This document shows positions 24,717 to 36,220 of a stretch of 64,000 nucleotides of DNA, one piece after another. The position numbers were made by a program, and so were the translations under genes. Each line of letters starts with the position of its first letter. Position 1 is the stretch's first letter. Below the pieces are notes generated by a model. That model was not told where the DNA came from, ran no database searches, and was given only the letters and a program-made list of their open reading frames with translations. The stretch is from the NCBI RefSeq assembly GCF_029227915.1, contig NC_079878.1, positions 14,692,001-14,756,000 on the forward strand, in the 5' to 3' direction. This stretch comes from Hydractinia symbiolongicarpus (Eukaryota > Cnidaria > Hydrozoa > Anthoathecata > Hydractiniidae).

Positions 24717-24934
24717 TCTCTATAATAATACGCTAGGTGTGTCTGTCTGTGTGTCTGTGACAGGCAAAGTGGATGTCTTCATTTTCCTTTGATGTTGCCG
24801 TCCCATAACGGAATCACGAAATTTTTATAATGCGCACCAATACCAAATGCGATATATCTTTTGTCCACTTTGTTGCGACGGGTGAATTTAAAGGACGGGC
24901 GAACCCGTGGATTTTTCCACGGGCTAACGACTAG
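24717..24934 (+). mobile_element. Non-autonomous Helitron, copy 1 of 3 in tandem
   Basis: Begins TCTCTATAATAATACG directly after A 24716. Ends with the hairpin CCCGTGGATTTTTCCACGGG followed by CTAACGACTAG, i.e. a terminal CTAG eleven bases after the hairpin, as in Helitrons (5' TC, 3' hairpin then CTRR). It carries no Rep/helicase reading. Copy 2 begins on the next base. Confidence 0.85.
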
Positions 24935-25105
24935 TCTCTATAATAATAGCCCTCGTCTGTATGTCTCTGCGCAGACCCCCCGTTGAGTTAGAAAACGATG
25001 TTACGGAAACACGAATATCAAATGCGATATATTTTTATCCGCTTTGTTGCGATGAGTATATAAAGGACGGGCGAACCCGTGGATTTTTCCACGGGCAACG
25101 ACTAG
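24935..25105 (+). mobile_element. Non-autonomous Helitron, copy 2 of 3 in tandem
   Basis: Begins TCTCTATAATAATAGCCC and ends with the same CCCGTGG/CCACGGG hairpin and ACTAG. It is abutted on both sides by related copies with no spacer, so the CTAG of copy 1 touches the TC of this one. It is shorter than copy 1 because of internal loss, and shares the interior stretches ATGCGATATAT and GGACGGGCGAACCCGTGG. Confidence 0.85.
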
Positions 25106-25234
25106 TCTATATTATAATACCCGTATACTTCTGTCTGTCTGTCACGCAAAATGGTAACTGCAGTTGCGAGACACATAAAATGCGGTAAATAAACATCGGC
25201 GAACCCGTGGATGTATCCACGGGCTACCGACTAG
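25106..25234 (+). mobile_element. Non-autonomous Helitron, copy 3 of 3 in tandem
   Basis: Begins TCTATATTATAATACCCGTA and ends with hairpin CCCGTGGATGTATCCACGGG and ACTAG, followed by T 25235. The host A 24716 and T 25235 therefore flank the whole three-copy array, matching the Helitron preference for insertion between A and T without target duplication. It is the shortest copy, with its own interior. Confidence 0.83.
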
Positions 25235-25739
25235 TATAGAAAAAATTGTCTTTAAATTCATAACTGTCCACTCTTTCCTGAAATAAAGTTTTAGTTGTTG
25301 TTTCCTGTTACGTCTTCTTTTAATTCGCTGGCATAAAAAACAAAGTTGTTATTATTTTTAAATTTCGTAGCAAATGGTTTTTTTCTTTTTATGGAGCCAT
25401 CTTATTCTGAACGTCTTTTCTTTTAAGCGGGAAATTGATTTCCATTAAGTTCCAATTCAAGATTTTTTTTCGCTAGAGCGGAAAAAGCAGTCGTATGAAA
25501 ACCTAAAACTTTTTTATTGTTTTAAAACATTTTATAACAGATTTTTTTTTAAGAGAGTCCTTTTTCTTTGTTATACCTCACGATGTTAATTTTTTTTTTT
25601 TTTTTGGAAGAATTGAATTGCCGTTGAAGAATTTACAGTTTTCCGTAAGAATAAAATACAAATCTTAAGCTATTATATCGTATAATCTAAAGATAGGATT
25701 GCATATGCTGAAAATATTAGCTAGAGAGGTAAAAAATGG
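25235..25739. other. Non-coding stretch
   Basis: AT-rich, with T-runs near 25590. No gene recognised. The 3' part of the LINE on the minus strand is probably reached around 25740. Confidence 0.5.
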
Positions 25740-27396
25740 CAGGAGCGGAAAGAAGGCTATAATAGCCTTATCACCAAGCCCCCAACCTATATAAAAGGTT
25801 AGCATTGAAGATGATGAGGAGTTGTGTTATATGTGTCGTACGTTGTAACTGTCGTGTGTTCTAAAATAAATATAGATTGTCAGTAGTCAATAGTTTATGT
25901 TTTAGTTTATGTTTGAATTCGTTAAGTGATGTAATAGTTTTCATGTCGTTATCAAGAAATGTATTCCACAAATTAGGTCCTCTGCTAGTTATAAAGAACT
26001 TTGTGATTGTATAATTAATTCTAGGTTGAAAAAAACTGTTAATTGAAAATCTGGATGGATATTATGTTGTATCTTCTGAAACATATCATTAAATACTGAT
26101 CTAGAACAAATTTTGCTTTAAATAGGATGCCAATATTCTTTGCGACCTTTTCTTCTAAAATATTTATATGTTCTCTCCAAGTAACATTTTCATCAAGAAT
26201 AACTCCTAAAAATTTCATGGATTGTGCTCTTTTTATACTTATATTATTAATAGATAAATCAGGAAACTTCAATGGCATATCATCTTTTTTATGTGCCTGT
26301 GAAAAAGTGTGTAATTTGTTTTAGAAATATTTAGGGACAGTCTGTTTGCCTTAAACCATTCCGCCAGCTTAGAGAGTTCATAATTGACTGTGCGAAATAA
26401 TGTTTTTACATCTTTATGTGCATAAAACAGATTTGTATCATCTGCAAATAAAATTGAATGTAAAATATTCAAAGCTTTGTTTAAATCATTTACATATATA
26501 AGGAATAAGAGTGGTCCTAATATGGAACCTTGTGGAACTCCACAGATGATTGTTTTGTAATTTGTACTTCCACCGTCAAAGGAAATGTACTGTTTTCTAT
26601 TGGATAAATAACTTTCAAACCAGCGAATGTTGGAATTGCAGATCCGTAGTTTTTGAGTTTTTCTAGTAGAATTTTGTGATCTACGGTGTCAAATGCTTTG
26701 CTTAGATCTATAAAAATTCCTAGCATGTACTTGTTTTCGTCAAACGCCTTTGATATTTCATTAACAAGTTTAACTATTGCATGATCAGTACAATGACCTG
26801 TTTGAAAGCCAAATTGATTGTCGTATAAAATATTATTAGCAGTTAAAAAAGAATAAAATCTATTGTACATTATGCGTTCTAGTATTTTTGAGAAACATCG
26901 AAGAACTGATATTGGTCTATAATTAGATACACAAGTCATTTCGGCTGTTTTATATACTGGTAAAACTCTTGCAATTTTAAGTTTTTCAGGAATATATCCT
27001 TACAGCAGGGAAAGGTTAAATATATCCATTAGTGGAATTTTTATATCATTTTTTGTTTGTTTTACAACGTTACTATTTACGTCATCAAAACCTGGACTTT
27101 TATTTGATTGTAGTGAGTCGATCGCTTTTAATAATTCATTTTCACTTAGTTCGTTATTTTCCATTTGTGCGTTATTAACAGTGAGAAAGGATTTAAAACT
27201 CAAATTGTTAGGTTCAATCTGAGATGCCAGATTTGAACCAACTTTCACAAAAAAATCATTAAGCTCCTCAGCTATTAGACACTTGTTCTCGATTTTATTT
27301 CCATCAATATTCAACCTTTTTGGAAGTTTTTCTTTGCTTAGTGTTGTTTCACCTATTACTTCATTGATTATACTCCAAGTTTTCTTCTTAATACCC
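25740..27396 (-). mobile_element. 5'-truncated LINE (jockey/CR1-like reverse transcriptase)
   Basis: Minus-strand reverse transcriptase is readable in order despite frameshifts: KKTWSIINEVIG (near 27390), FFVKVGSNLASQIEPN and NKSPGFDDVNSNVVK (27314-27000), NYRPISVLRCFSKILERIM, FGFQTGHCTDHAIVKLVNEI and GIFIDLSKAFDTVDHKILLE (26939-26680), then the catalytic SILFADDTNLFYAHKD (26450-26400), EWFKANRLSLNISKTNYTLF, and MKFLGVILDENVTWREHIN (about 26220). The F-A-D-D motif and the D-L-S-K-A-F-D-T-V-D-H motif are intact. The endonuclease domain is missing upstream and the frame is broken at about 26650 and 26280, so it is a dead 5'-truncated copy. The exact 3' end was not placed. Confidence 0.85.
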
Positions 27397-28910
27397 TATT
27401 TAATTTGAAATTAAAGGAATAAGGGCCTGTCTACACTCTCAAGGTCATTTTTATGTGTCATGATTAATCAATTGCCGACGCACAACGATACGACTTTATG
27501 TCAAGCTGCCTTGTTTTGTCTCTATATAGTCTCGATTAGTCTTAATAAATAAATTATGTTAAATGACGTAATGGATTAATGAAAAAAGTTTATTAATGCA
27601 AAGTATGTCACCCAGACATTTTTTTATTTGAACTCCGTTTCTATCTGACGTGGGTATTAACATCGTGCACTGAAATTATATATACACATAAAAATTGGTG
27701 AATCATAGACGATGTCGCAATTTTGAGATTTTTCATCAAAACATAACCAATGTGTCACAATATTAAACTTCAGTGCACTACGCACTGTTGACAACAACCT
27801 ATTTCCCAGGGCTTTTTAAATTTTATGCTATTTGGAGGTGATAGCTGATATTTGCTGAGGGGTCGGAGGACAAACGTATTTTAATGCCATCAGAAACTAA
27901 ATATAAGATCAACCTTGTTCGTAGACTCTGCTTGAATCTGTTACCGGTAAAAGAGAACTGGGTTTGGCTCTGGTTTTGAGAAAATGAATACATCTTTTAA
28001 GCATTTGTTATATTATCTTTGCATCCAAATAAAAATCCAAGGCTGTTATTGCTACACACCTTGATTTTTAGTATTCAGAAACTGATTGGAAAAGAATTTA
28101 TTAAATTTACTTAAGTTTCAAAATAACATAACAATCTACATTACGCAATTGATGTAAAAAATAAAGGAGAAAAAGAACCTCAAAACTTTCTTGTCTTGGG
28201 AACGAGATTGTAATACAAATTTTTTAGTAAGCGATCTTTAAAATTTAAAAGCTGGAAATTATTAAAATTAGATCTCCTTAAAAAAATGTGTATTTTTTTT
28301 CTTTAAATTTCGCTATTTGTTTTTTAGATGCAAAATGAATTGATTTTTTTTGGTTTTGACGAAATGGGACAAACTTAATATATAATAAACGTGATAATGT
28401 CGACAGTTAATGACGTTAAAACTCTCAAGCCGGTTTCATATTTTACTGATTATAGCTTGAAAATAATTATCTCTGTTTTTTTTTCTATATAATGCTCTAA
28501 CTTCGTATAACTCATCTCCGCTTTTATCATAATGTTAAAAGGTTTTTATCTTCATAAATTGAATAGAGCAAATGCGCGTTGGTTTGATAAAGAAAGAATA
28601 TATTGCCATCTGCTCAGCCACGAGTGAAAATACATTTTTAATTAATAATTGCTCACACTTAATAGCGCGTATTATGTGAGTTTTAATAGTATAATTAAAA
28701 ACTTAAATGCATTGTTTCAGAATACTATTACTAGTACCTGCGTATATTTGAATTGAATAAGACGACGTAAAAATTTAATGAGCTCTACGAGAAGAGAACT
28801 TTTCTGTTTTTCTTGCTGATGCGATTTGGAGAGTTATTCATAAAGTTTTTGTGACAAAAATATTAAAGCGAACTTAAAAGAAGAGTTTGTTTGTAAGTGC
28901 GTTGTAAACT
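27397..28910. other. Upstream region of the homeobox gene
   Basis: No other gene recognised. It holds the presumed promoter and 5' UTR of the homeobox gene; no TATA box at a convincing distance was found. The 90 bases before the ATG (about 28820-28910) are free of other ATG codons, which supports the chosen start. Confidence 0.45.
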
Positions 28911-30188
28911 ATGGAAGATACGAATGGTGATACGAAAGAAACGACAGAAGAACGCTTAGGAGAAAAGATTGTGTATAAAGTCGTACATGTTCCTTATTAT
29001 TATCCAGTTCCCGTCGATGCGGAGTGGTACTACAAGAACTACGACCGTTTCTCGCATCAAGATGAACACTTTTTTGATCCAGAGCACCCTCGATTTCAGC
29101 ATTTAATGCCTCCACCGCCCGGATTTCCCTTTCCGAAAAGAAGAGTATTGCGCGAGGATCAAGAACATCGAATTATATACTCTGACCCTTATGATTTACC
29201 AGATGTACGAATGCGTTCGATGTCACCCATAAGAAATCGAATGTCTCCAAAGGAAGCAATTCGCTTACAAATGTCACCGAGAAAGCCTACAGAATATGTA
29301 AGCTCTCCAGACATTAGTGAAGGGGAAGGCGAAAGAGAGGAAGTAAAGAAAGAGGGTGTAAAAGAACAGCCTAGTGAAATTGAAGAGGAAAAAAATAAAG
29401 GTAATCGGAAAAATATCGGAGAAAGAAGCGACTGCGACGACGCTTGTAAAAATGAGGATGTGCATCGCGAGAATTGTGTGGAAGTAAATCGCAACCGGAA
29501 GAGATATTTGATGACCTTTCCATACGACCAGAAGAAGAAACACAAATCCACTGAACTTGGAAAGGAGGAGCGCCGGCATGAACACACGGAAAAAAGATAC
29601 TTCAAGGATGAAGACGATTTATGTGATCTGCGTTATAAACCTAAAAAATTTTACGAAGAAAGAAAATATTGCAACAAACAGACCACGGTTTCTTCCAAAC
29701 ACAATGATTTTCCAGTTTATCCTCACGTTCTGGTACCTACAAAGGACTCCTCTTACTATCCAACTAAAATGGCTTACAAACCAAGATATGAAAGGAGCGA
29801 TAACACTTCCCATGAAATATATGGCTCAGAGGGAGGAGATGTACATGATAAAACTCAGGAAGAAGACAACGAATCTCACCGAGAGATACGATTCCACCCT
29901 AACGGTCGCCGAGCTAGGACCGTCTTTACACGGCAGCAGTTACTGACGTTAAACAATGTTTTTGACAAACACCCTTTTGTCTCTGGCGAAAGAATGAGTG
30001 AGTTAAGTGACCAACTTGGTTTGGATAGAAAAATAGTTAAAATTTGGTTTCAAAATAAAAGACAGTACGCGCGTAAGAAAGGCTCGTCTCTTGATCGAGA
30101 AAACGAATATTATTACGACTATCGTGCCGAGCAATACCACCAACCACCAGCTCCTGCACCTACTATGGCTGAACAGTGGAAAAATTAA
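28911..30188 (+). CDS. Homeobox transcription factor, single exon, 425 residues
   Basis: An uninterrupted ORF from ATG 28911 (context AACTATGG) to TAA. The homeodomain lies at about residues 332-391, near the C-terminus: RRARTVFTRQQLLTLNNVF, HPFVSGERMSELSDQLGLD and the recognition helix VKIWFQNKRQYARKK. It has Q50, N51 and R53, while K replaces the usual R at 52 and the basic tail reads QYARKK instead of the common MKWKK type. This is a divergent ANTP/NK-like homeodomain; I could not assign it to a named family. The N-terminus has a Tyr/Pro-rich block (residues 20-70), three S-P motifs in SMSPIRNRMSPKEAIRLQMS, then a long acidic/basic low-complexity stretch (about 125-290). It acts in the nucleus as a sequence-specific DNA binder. 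The absence of an intron through 1.28 kb is notable; retrocopy origin is possible but unproven. Confidence 0.92.
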   Translation: MEDTNGDTKETTEERLGEKIVYKVVHVPYYYPVPVDAEWYYKNYDRFSHQDEHFFDPEHPRFQHLMPPPPGFPFPKRRVLREDQEHRIIYSDPYDLPDVRMRSMSPIRNRMSPKEAIRLQMSPRKPTEYVSSPDISEGEGEREEVKKEGVKEQPSEIEEEKNKGNRKNIGERSDCDDACKNEDVHRENCVEVNRNRKRYLMTFPYDQKKKHKSTELGKEERRHEHTEKRYFKDEDDLCDLRYKPKKFYEERKYCNKQTTVSSKHNDFPVYPHVLVPTKDSSYYPTKMAYKPRYERSDNTSHEIYGSEGGDVHDKTQEEDNESHREIRFHPNGRRARTVFTRQQLLTLNNVFDKHPFVSGERMSELSDQLGLDRKIVKIWFQNKRQYARKKGSSLDRENEYYYDYRAEQYHQPPAPAPTMAEQWKN

Positions 30189-30196
30189 TATAAATA

Positions 30197-30202
30197 ATAA
30201 AA
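30197..30202 (+). terminator. Polyadenylation signal of the homeobox gene
   Basis: AATAAA lies nine bases after the stop codon. A second AATAAA occurs near 30373-30378, so the longer 3' UTR is also possible. Confidence 0.5.
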
Positions 30203-32132
30203 AAGACAAGAAATATATTTATCATATTAAATCTTTTTGTGTGTAACTTATTTCCATGTGTTAGTAGAAACCAGGCAGATCTACGTGAAAGAAACCAGCC
30301 ATTTGTTATGATTCATTTTAAGGCGGCATCACCTGCGCACTATTAGCGCAATTACGGAAACGTTCTCGGAGGAATAAAATATTTATCGAAGTTAATTATT
30401 CGCGATTACTGTGATCTTTTGTCCTACATAACTTGTGGTTATTAGCGTCTTAATGCTTTAAATTTTGTGTTAAACTAATGTTCTCCTTCTCTTAAATACA
30501 CTCCATCTTTGTACATTATTAACAGCTTAATGAAAATATCGGTTTCTTCTGATGTAACTTCTTTTGGTTACTTTAATTTATTCATTAGAATTTGTTTTGT
30601 TGATGAATTTGATGATTAGGTCTCCTATTTACTCTCTCCATCATTGAGGTTGTTTATATTAATCCAATTGTTTGAAGTGTTGATATTGTTAAGTAAGTTG
30701 GAGAGTGTGTTATTGTTAATACTGAAAAATTATAATGAAACATTTTTATCTTGGTTTATTTAAGTTTATATTTTATTTGTACATAAAAAAGATATAAAAA
30801 TAGAACTTTACCGTATAATATCTAGTTTTCACCCCTTGTATGTCCCACTAGTTTCCAGTGTCAGTAATTGTTATCGTGTGCGTATTCCAACCTTCTCCCC
30901 TCGACTTAATTGCTCATCAGTAAGAAAGAGAAAAATCCCTGGGACGAGGTTGGTAAAGCGAAATGGTATGACATTTTTTTCTGCTTGTATTCATCAATGG
31001 CAGTTGGGCAGTAGTGTGGACCCCCCCAAAACACCACGGGGTCTTGTTTTTAAATATCAAGAGCCCTGTCAATATAATTTTACTTATGATTTTGTAAAAA
31101 AGTGAGCAACTTTTACCAATTTCGAGCCTCAGTGTTAATAATATAAACCATGTCCTTACAAGGAAAGAAAAAGGCTTCATAGAGCTATCTTGTTTAATGA
31201 TGATTTTTTCTTTGCGTAAAAGGTTTAAAAATTGATAATGTTTACAGTCCCTTCGTTTTGTTTTGGTTTACCTGCATTTTAAACTCGATTATTCATCTTT
31301 TTTTGTTAGATTTCCAACAACAAAAAGAAAGAAATTCCTATCGTTACAGATTAAAAAGTATTTCTCGGTCCTGTGTTTAAGAGATGTGTCATGTCCGAAA
31401 GTATTTGTCGTATTTTACATTTTTGATTTGGCTTATGGTTGGGAAAATTCAGCAAGAGAAAGGTCATGGTTGCGTTAATAAACGCACAGACCAATGAGAT
31501 ATCCTGTCAATCATTGTTCGAGGTCTGTCTCTTTTTCTATCCTCGTGATTAAACGAAACGTTTGATTTCAATTGGCGCACTAGCCGGAGTAAGCACGTAA
31601 ATTTGAGCTTCTAAGTCAACAAGCAACTGCAACATTGAGCCATGGCCGAAATTTTATTGGCTATAAATATGCGCGTGGCAACGAAGAAAGCAAACACAGG
31701 TTAATTACTGTAATAATTAAGAATTTTAAAATTTCAAGATATTTAATGATCCCCATTGTCTTAGGTTTTCAAGATCTACTTTAAGTTCAGAATTTTCCAA
31801 ATTAGTAAAAATCCTAAGTTGGCTAATGGCGGAAATCTTCAAGCTTGATTTTTGTCGTTATTGTTAATAATAAAGACAATACAGTGACTGCTTTTGACAT
31901 TCTATCTGCAGCCGCGTCAATGTCTTGAAACGGATTCTTTCTAAAACTTGACAGAATGAGACCTTTACTTAGAAAAGAAAAAAACTTTGTATTTCAGTGT
32001 ACATAAAAGAAAGGTTTTCAAAATATAATTTGAAATGAATATAAAGTACTGCAACTCGTTCATCCGTTCTTTCACATGTTTAAGCGATGTAACTACTTCT
32101 ATCTTTTCAACAATAATGAACTTTTCATACAA
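30203..32132. other. Gene-free stretch
   Basis: No coding domain recognised. A CCAAT-like ATTGGC followed by TATAAATA (about 31656-31669) within a GC-richer patch could be a promoter, but no exon was found downstream. The short open frames near 30836-31105 and 31263-31478 have no recognisable motif. Confidence 0.45.
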
Positions 32133-34593
32133 TTACTTGTTTTGAAAAAAGTCAGTAATGGAAAATTGTGTCAAACCGGCTAATCTTCTTTGCTTGATTT
32201 GCTCTGATACTTTCACAAGCAAGGGATTTAACTGCGAATCAGTTGTAAATAATGCTAATATATTCAGAACTTCGATTGCTTCATCAACTTCATTTCGCGA
32301 TGGTGGTGATATTGGGTTCTCAGGAAGCTCATCCTCGTCACTGCTGAAATCTTCAAATTCAACTGGCTGTGAAACGTATTCGTTAACTATTTGGTCAACA
32401 GACAATGTTTGAGATTCGTTTGTCACGACCTTTCTGTCAAAATCAATGATGGTGTCAGCATCAAGGTCTTCAGGTACCAAGTCTGGCCTTGTTTCACGAA
32501 GTTGATTCAGGTCACACTGCAACTCTTCTACATTTTCTTCCTCGCTGTCGCCTTTGCATTATCCATCTCTTTAAATAAATCGTCATCATCATCTATAGCA
32601 GCTTTACGAGCGTCTTCGGAGATCCCCGACTTTCGAAAACATTTAATAATTGTTATCTCAGTCACATCATTCCAAGCTGTTCTAAGCATCATCATGGCTT
32701 CGAGAATTGATGTTTGAGGCAGTTGTTATCCTTTTCTAATTCTTTTATTATCTTACGAATAAAAATGACCTGAGAGGGAGAAAGAATGAAAGAGAGATAA
32801 AAACATATGATAATCGTTTATTCCTGTATAAATGATTAAAGGTGTTTCCCACTAGGCAAATCAATAAATTTAAACTGATGTAATGTAGCAACTTACAACA
32901 ATTTCTTCCTTTTCATAACGGCACCGTTAAATTTGCCTATTAATAACATCTTTTACAGAGGGTATAAATCCAACTGTTTTTTTAAAATTTTAATACAGTT
33001 TTTTTCTCCCTTGAAAAAAAAAAGCCTTGTCCATCTCCTAAGTTCACTCGTTCACCAGTAACAATGACATTAGCAATGTTCATTGAATTAGTTCGAGAAA
33101 GAAAAAGACTTTTGGCATATCGACCAGTTCAGTTTCTTTAAGTGACCAATAATCTTCCATTTTTAGTAACGGCAACAGCATATTTGTCAATCTCATTTTC
33201 AGGTTCCGGACGTGTCGTTAAAATTTCTCCTAAAATTGGGGTCAACTCATGCATATAGGCATGGTATCCTTTTATCATCGAATCGTATTTAAACTCTCTG
33301 ACTATTAACAATGGAATTTCATAAGTTAAAGAAAGTTTTTTTGCATCGATCTCTATATATTCTTCCATGCTTCGTGCGCTCAAAGGAGTTGCAAAATCAA
33401 AACATTCGACTGCTATTTATCAATCGTACGGAAGACATTCCATTGCAAATGTTTTCAACAATCGAAAAATATAATAGAAACGATAGAAATTCATAAACAA
33501 AAAATACGTACCTGATAACGCCTTGATCCATTGGCTGCGTACAAGACGTGGTATTTGGTGGAACGAATTGTAAATTAATGGATTTCAATTCTGAAACATC
33601 TGGATGTGAAGGACAGTTATCAACCACCATAACAATTTTTCTTTCTTGCATAGTAAACTTACGGTCAAGCTCGCGTAACCATTCTTTAAAAAGTGTGCCA
33701 TCCATCCACGATTTTTTTTGGGATCTATACCGACGGGGGAGGTTACGAACATTTTTAGAACATCTCATTTTGGCTGATTTTCCAATTGTTTCATTTACAA
33801 AGTCGACACAGTCTTCTATTTTTAGTTTTTTCTGTTGTTCCAGCTTGTTATTAGGATGGTATTGCCTGTTATAACTAAACATTGGAATTTTTTCACCAAG
33901 AGCATTAGAAACAGCAATCCCTGGGAGCCGCACTTTGCTATGTTTTCCACCTGAACAGCGTTCACCACGGAAGTGCAAAGACTTTGACGGTAAACTCGTC
34001 GGCATTAAAAATATCCTTCAGTTCGTATCTGGCTAGAATAGTTGGTAAAGTGGTTTCTTCCCATGGTGCAGTCATCTCTTTGGTTACTTTTGATGATTTA
34101 CCAGAAACTTCCTTGAAGGTAATACCGTGCTTTTTTCACTAGAATAGGACCAATGATTGGAATGTTGTGATCACGCATTGATTTAAACCACTTCAACAAG
34201 GCTTCATTTAACTTATCGTGAGTTCCTGTTTTGACACGCTGACGTTTTAATGACGAATTTTCAAACGAATCAAAGATCTTTTGTTTGTTTTTCTTCCAGG
34301 TAGAAATGCTATTGCCGGGAACATTAAAATGTTCAGCCACATATTTACGCAGCCTACCCTTTTCTAGCTCTTTTAACGCATCATATTAATTTTTAAAGTA
34401 ACTTTATTGTGCTTTCTTTTAGTTGTCATTTTGTCTTGAAGCCTAAACAAACATTCGAATTTCATGATTCGATTTTAGAAAATTTCCAAAGTCGAATTAC
34501 ATGATGAAAAACACGACCAGGGGACCGAAGAATCTGGTCGATTTACATGATTTGTCGATTTATGGGAAGTCGATTTACATAAATTCAACTGTA
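32133..34593 (-). mobile_element. Second Tigger/pogo-family transposon relic
   Basis: The right terminus is clear: read on the minus strand from 34593 it is TA then CAGTTGAATTTATGTAAATC, a typical Tigger-type TIR with a TA duplication. Transposase parts follow on the minus strand: a CENP-B-type HTH (34340-34098; MAEHFNVPGNSISTWKKNKQ, LNEALLKWFKSMRDHNIP), the DDE domain (34005-33500; LPSKSLHFRGERCSGGKHSK, IVMVVDNCPSHPD for the second Asp, FVPPNTTSCTQPMDQGVIR for the third Asp), and a C-terminus (about 32700-32133; SILEAMMMLRTAWNDVTEI, CFRKSGI, ending ITDFFQNK). Frameshifts occur near 32700 and 32540. The insert at 33050-33400 lies between DDE and C-terminal parts. It belongs to a different Tigger subfamily from the one at 1165-3620. 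The left TIR was not found. Confidence 0.75.
33050..33383 (-). pseudogene. HIRAN-like domain fragment inside the second Tigger relic
   Basis: Minus-strand text SMEEYIEIDAKKLSLTYEIP, IKGYHAYMHELTPILGEIL, RPEPENEIDKYAVAVTKNGR then, after a frame break near 33138, NIANVIVTGERVNLGDGQG. The G-Y-H-A-Y ... T-P-x-L-G-E, E-P-E-N-x-x-D-K-x-A-V-A-V and T-G-E-R-V-N-L-G-D-G pattern is that of HIRAN-like domains seen next to transposases in cnidarian and other invertebrate sequence. It is on the same strand as the transposase and lies after a possible donor site (CAG|GTACGT near 33510). It may be an intron-borne passenger or a nested insertion. Inactive through the frame break. Confidence 0.55.
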
Positions 34594-34742
34594 TGCATTT
34601 TTCCTCTAATTCAAAGTTCTGTAAGACCTATATCCCTGGGTAACTGGACAGAGGATAAAAATGGAGGAACTATATTGACATTAGAGGTCTAAAAGGACTA
34701 ATATAAACAACACAAGGGTTATAGATTATATTAGTAACATAC

Positions 34743-35112
34743 TAGCTGGCTGATCCATAGTCATTCCAATAAGTTTCTGTAAAAAGTCCCAAATTAAACC
34801 GCAATCGGTTTAAATAAAAACACTGAATGTTGTCACTCCGTGTAGCTAAAACTTGTTATTTTTGTGTTGACCATAAAAACACAAACAAATAAAATAAATA
34901 AAAAGTATCGTCCGCCAAACTCCCTGAATAGAACTTTATGTTGCTCTCATCAAAGGAGCAGACCATATGCTGCATTAAAATATTGAAGTTTTTAATTAAA
35001 TCGAATCTCTGCTTGGCTTGCTAACTTCGCAGCACGTTCAAAGAAGTTATCGCTACTTGGGTACTATTTTGACGCGTGGACAGACAGAATACCCGTATTA
35101 TTAATATAGAGA
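34743..35112 (-). mobile_element. Helitron-like element (5' end clear, 3' end tentative)
   Basis: Read on the minus strand from 35112 the sequence begins TCTCTATATTAATAATACGG and continues GTATTCTGTCTGTC, the same 5' terminus as the tandem Helitrons at 24717-25234. A candidate 3' end, CTAG followed by T, occurs at about 34742-34745, but its hairpin is poor, so the length of 370 bp is uncertain. Confidence 0.5.
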
Positions 35113-36220
35113 TGGCTTTCAACTATTTATTTCAAATTGTAAGACTATGGAGGACAAGCTATAATGCATATACCTAACCAATGAACCAACAAACCGTGCC
35201 AGCATTTTACACACTTTTTTTAAATATAACCAGAAATTTTTATTTTGATCATCAACTACATACACATTTGTACAATTAAATAAGCCTTTAAATTTCTGTC
35301 TTTGTTGTATTTCTTATTAAGGGTGTTATGACAGATTGACTTTTTAATGAATTAGCCCGAACAAAATATTTAGGGTAAGGTATAAAAAAAAACTATGTTC
35401 TAAAACGTAAAATAGACGAGTCATTTTTATGCCGTCATCAATATTAGATTATTTTTATTAGTTCTTCCGCCTAACACCCCGTTTACATGCAGGCGGGATG
35501 AAATCTTGTCCCGGGTTGAAACTCGTCCCGGGATGAGATTTCACGTGTAGTTGTCAAAGGCAACTATTTTTCAATGGACATACTTTGTGGAATAAATGTT
35601 GCGCTTTCGGTTATTTTGCTATTTTTTGCGATATTGTTTTTTCATGATACAGCTCAAACATATTTACATAAAAACATATGATTAATAAATGTTGTCAGTT
35701 GTTATTTATATTCATCTTAATTTATAAAATCAATCCTTTTTTTCTGATTTTAAGCCCAATAATGATTTAGTCTGAGTGTTAGGTTTTTGGCATTAAATCA
35801 AGCAATAACGGTGCACCGTAGTTAATCTTTGGCAGATTTTGATAATCTTGAATTTTTTTCTGCATAACCTTTTTATTAAGTGAAGGGCGTCAAGTGTCGG
35901 GTCAAAAGTAATGTTGCTTATTAAAAAGTGTAAAACACAAGAAAAAATCTTTTAAATTTCTTAAATCTTTATTCAAATCACAATATTCACACTATACAAT
36001 ATTTTACATAGTGTAAAGCTGTTACAATACGTGGTTTGAAAAAATCCGCAAGTAACTATCAACAGTTTACCGCATTTTTCCTGTTCTTTCTTTTAATACA
36101 TCAATAACAGATGTTAACATGGTGTCATTTTTTTCTTGCGTGATTTGCGGTTTAGTTAATACAAATTTAATTTTATCTGTATAACATATCCTCACCAACT
36201 TAGGTGTCGATCTTACAGTT
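35113..36220. other. Non-coding stretch, includes 3' region of the cystine-knot gene
   Basis: AATAAA on the minus strand at 35968-35973 is a candidate polyadenylation signal for the gene at 36221-36706. Near 35478-35540 a GC-rich patch with CCCGGG and repeated GGGATGA motifs (CGGGATGAAATCTTGTCCCG) looks like a repeat or MITE end; its partner was not found. Confidence 0.4.

Noticed and set aside
29189-29605. Long open frames antisense to the homeobox gene
   Set aside because: They are shadows of the plus-strand gene with low-complexity Ser/Phe text and no motif.
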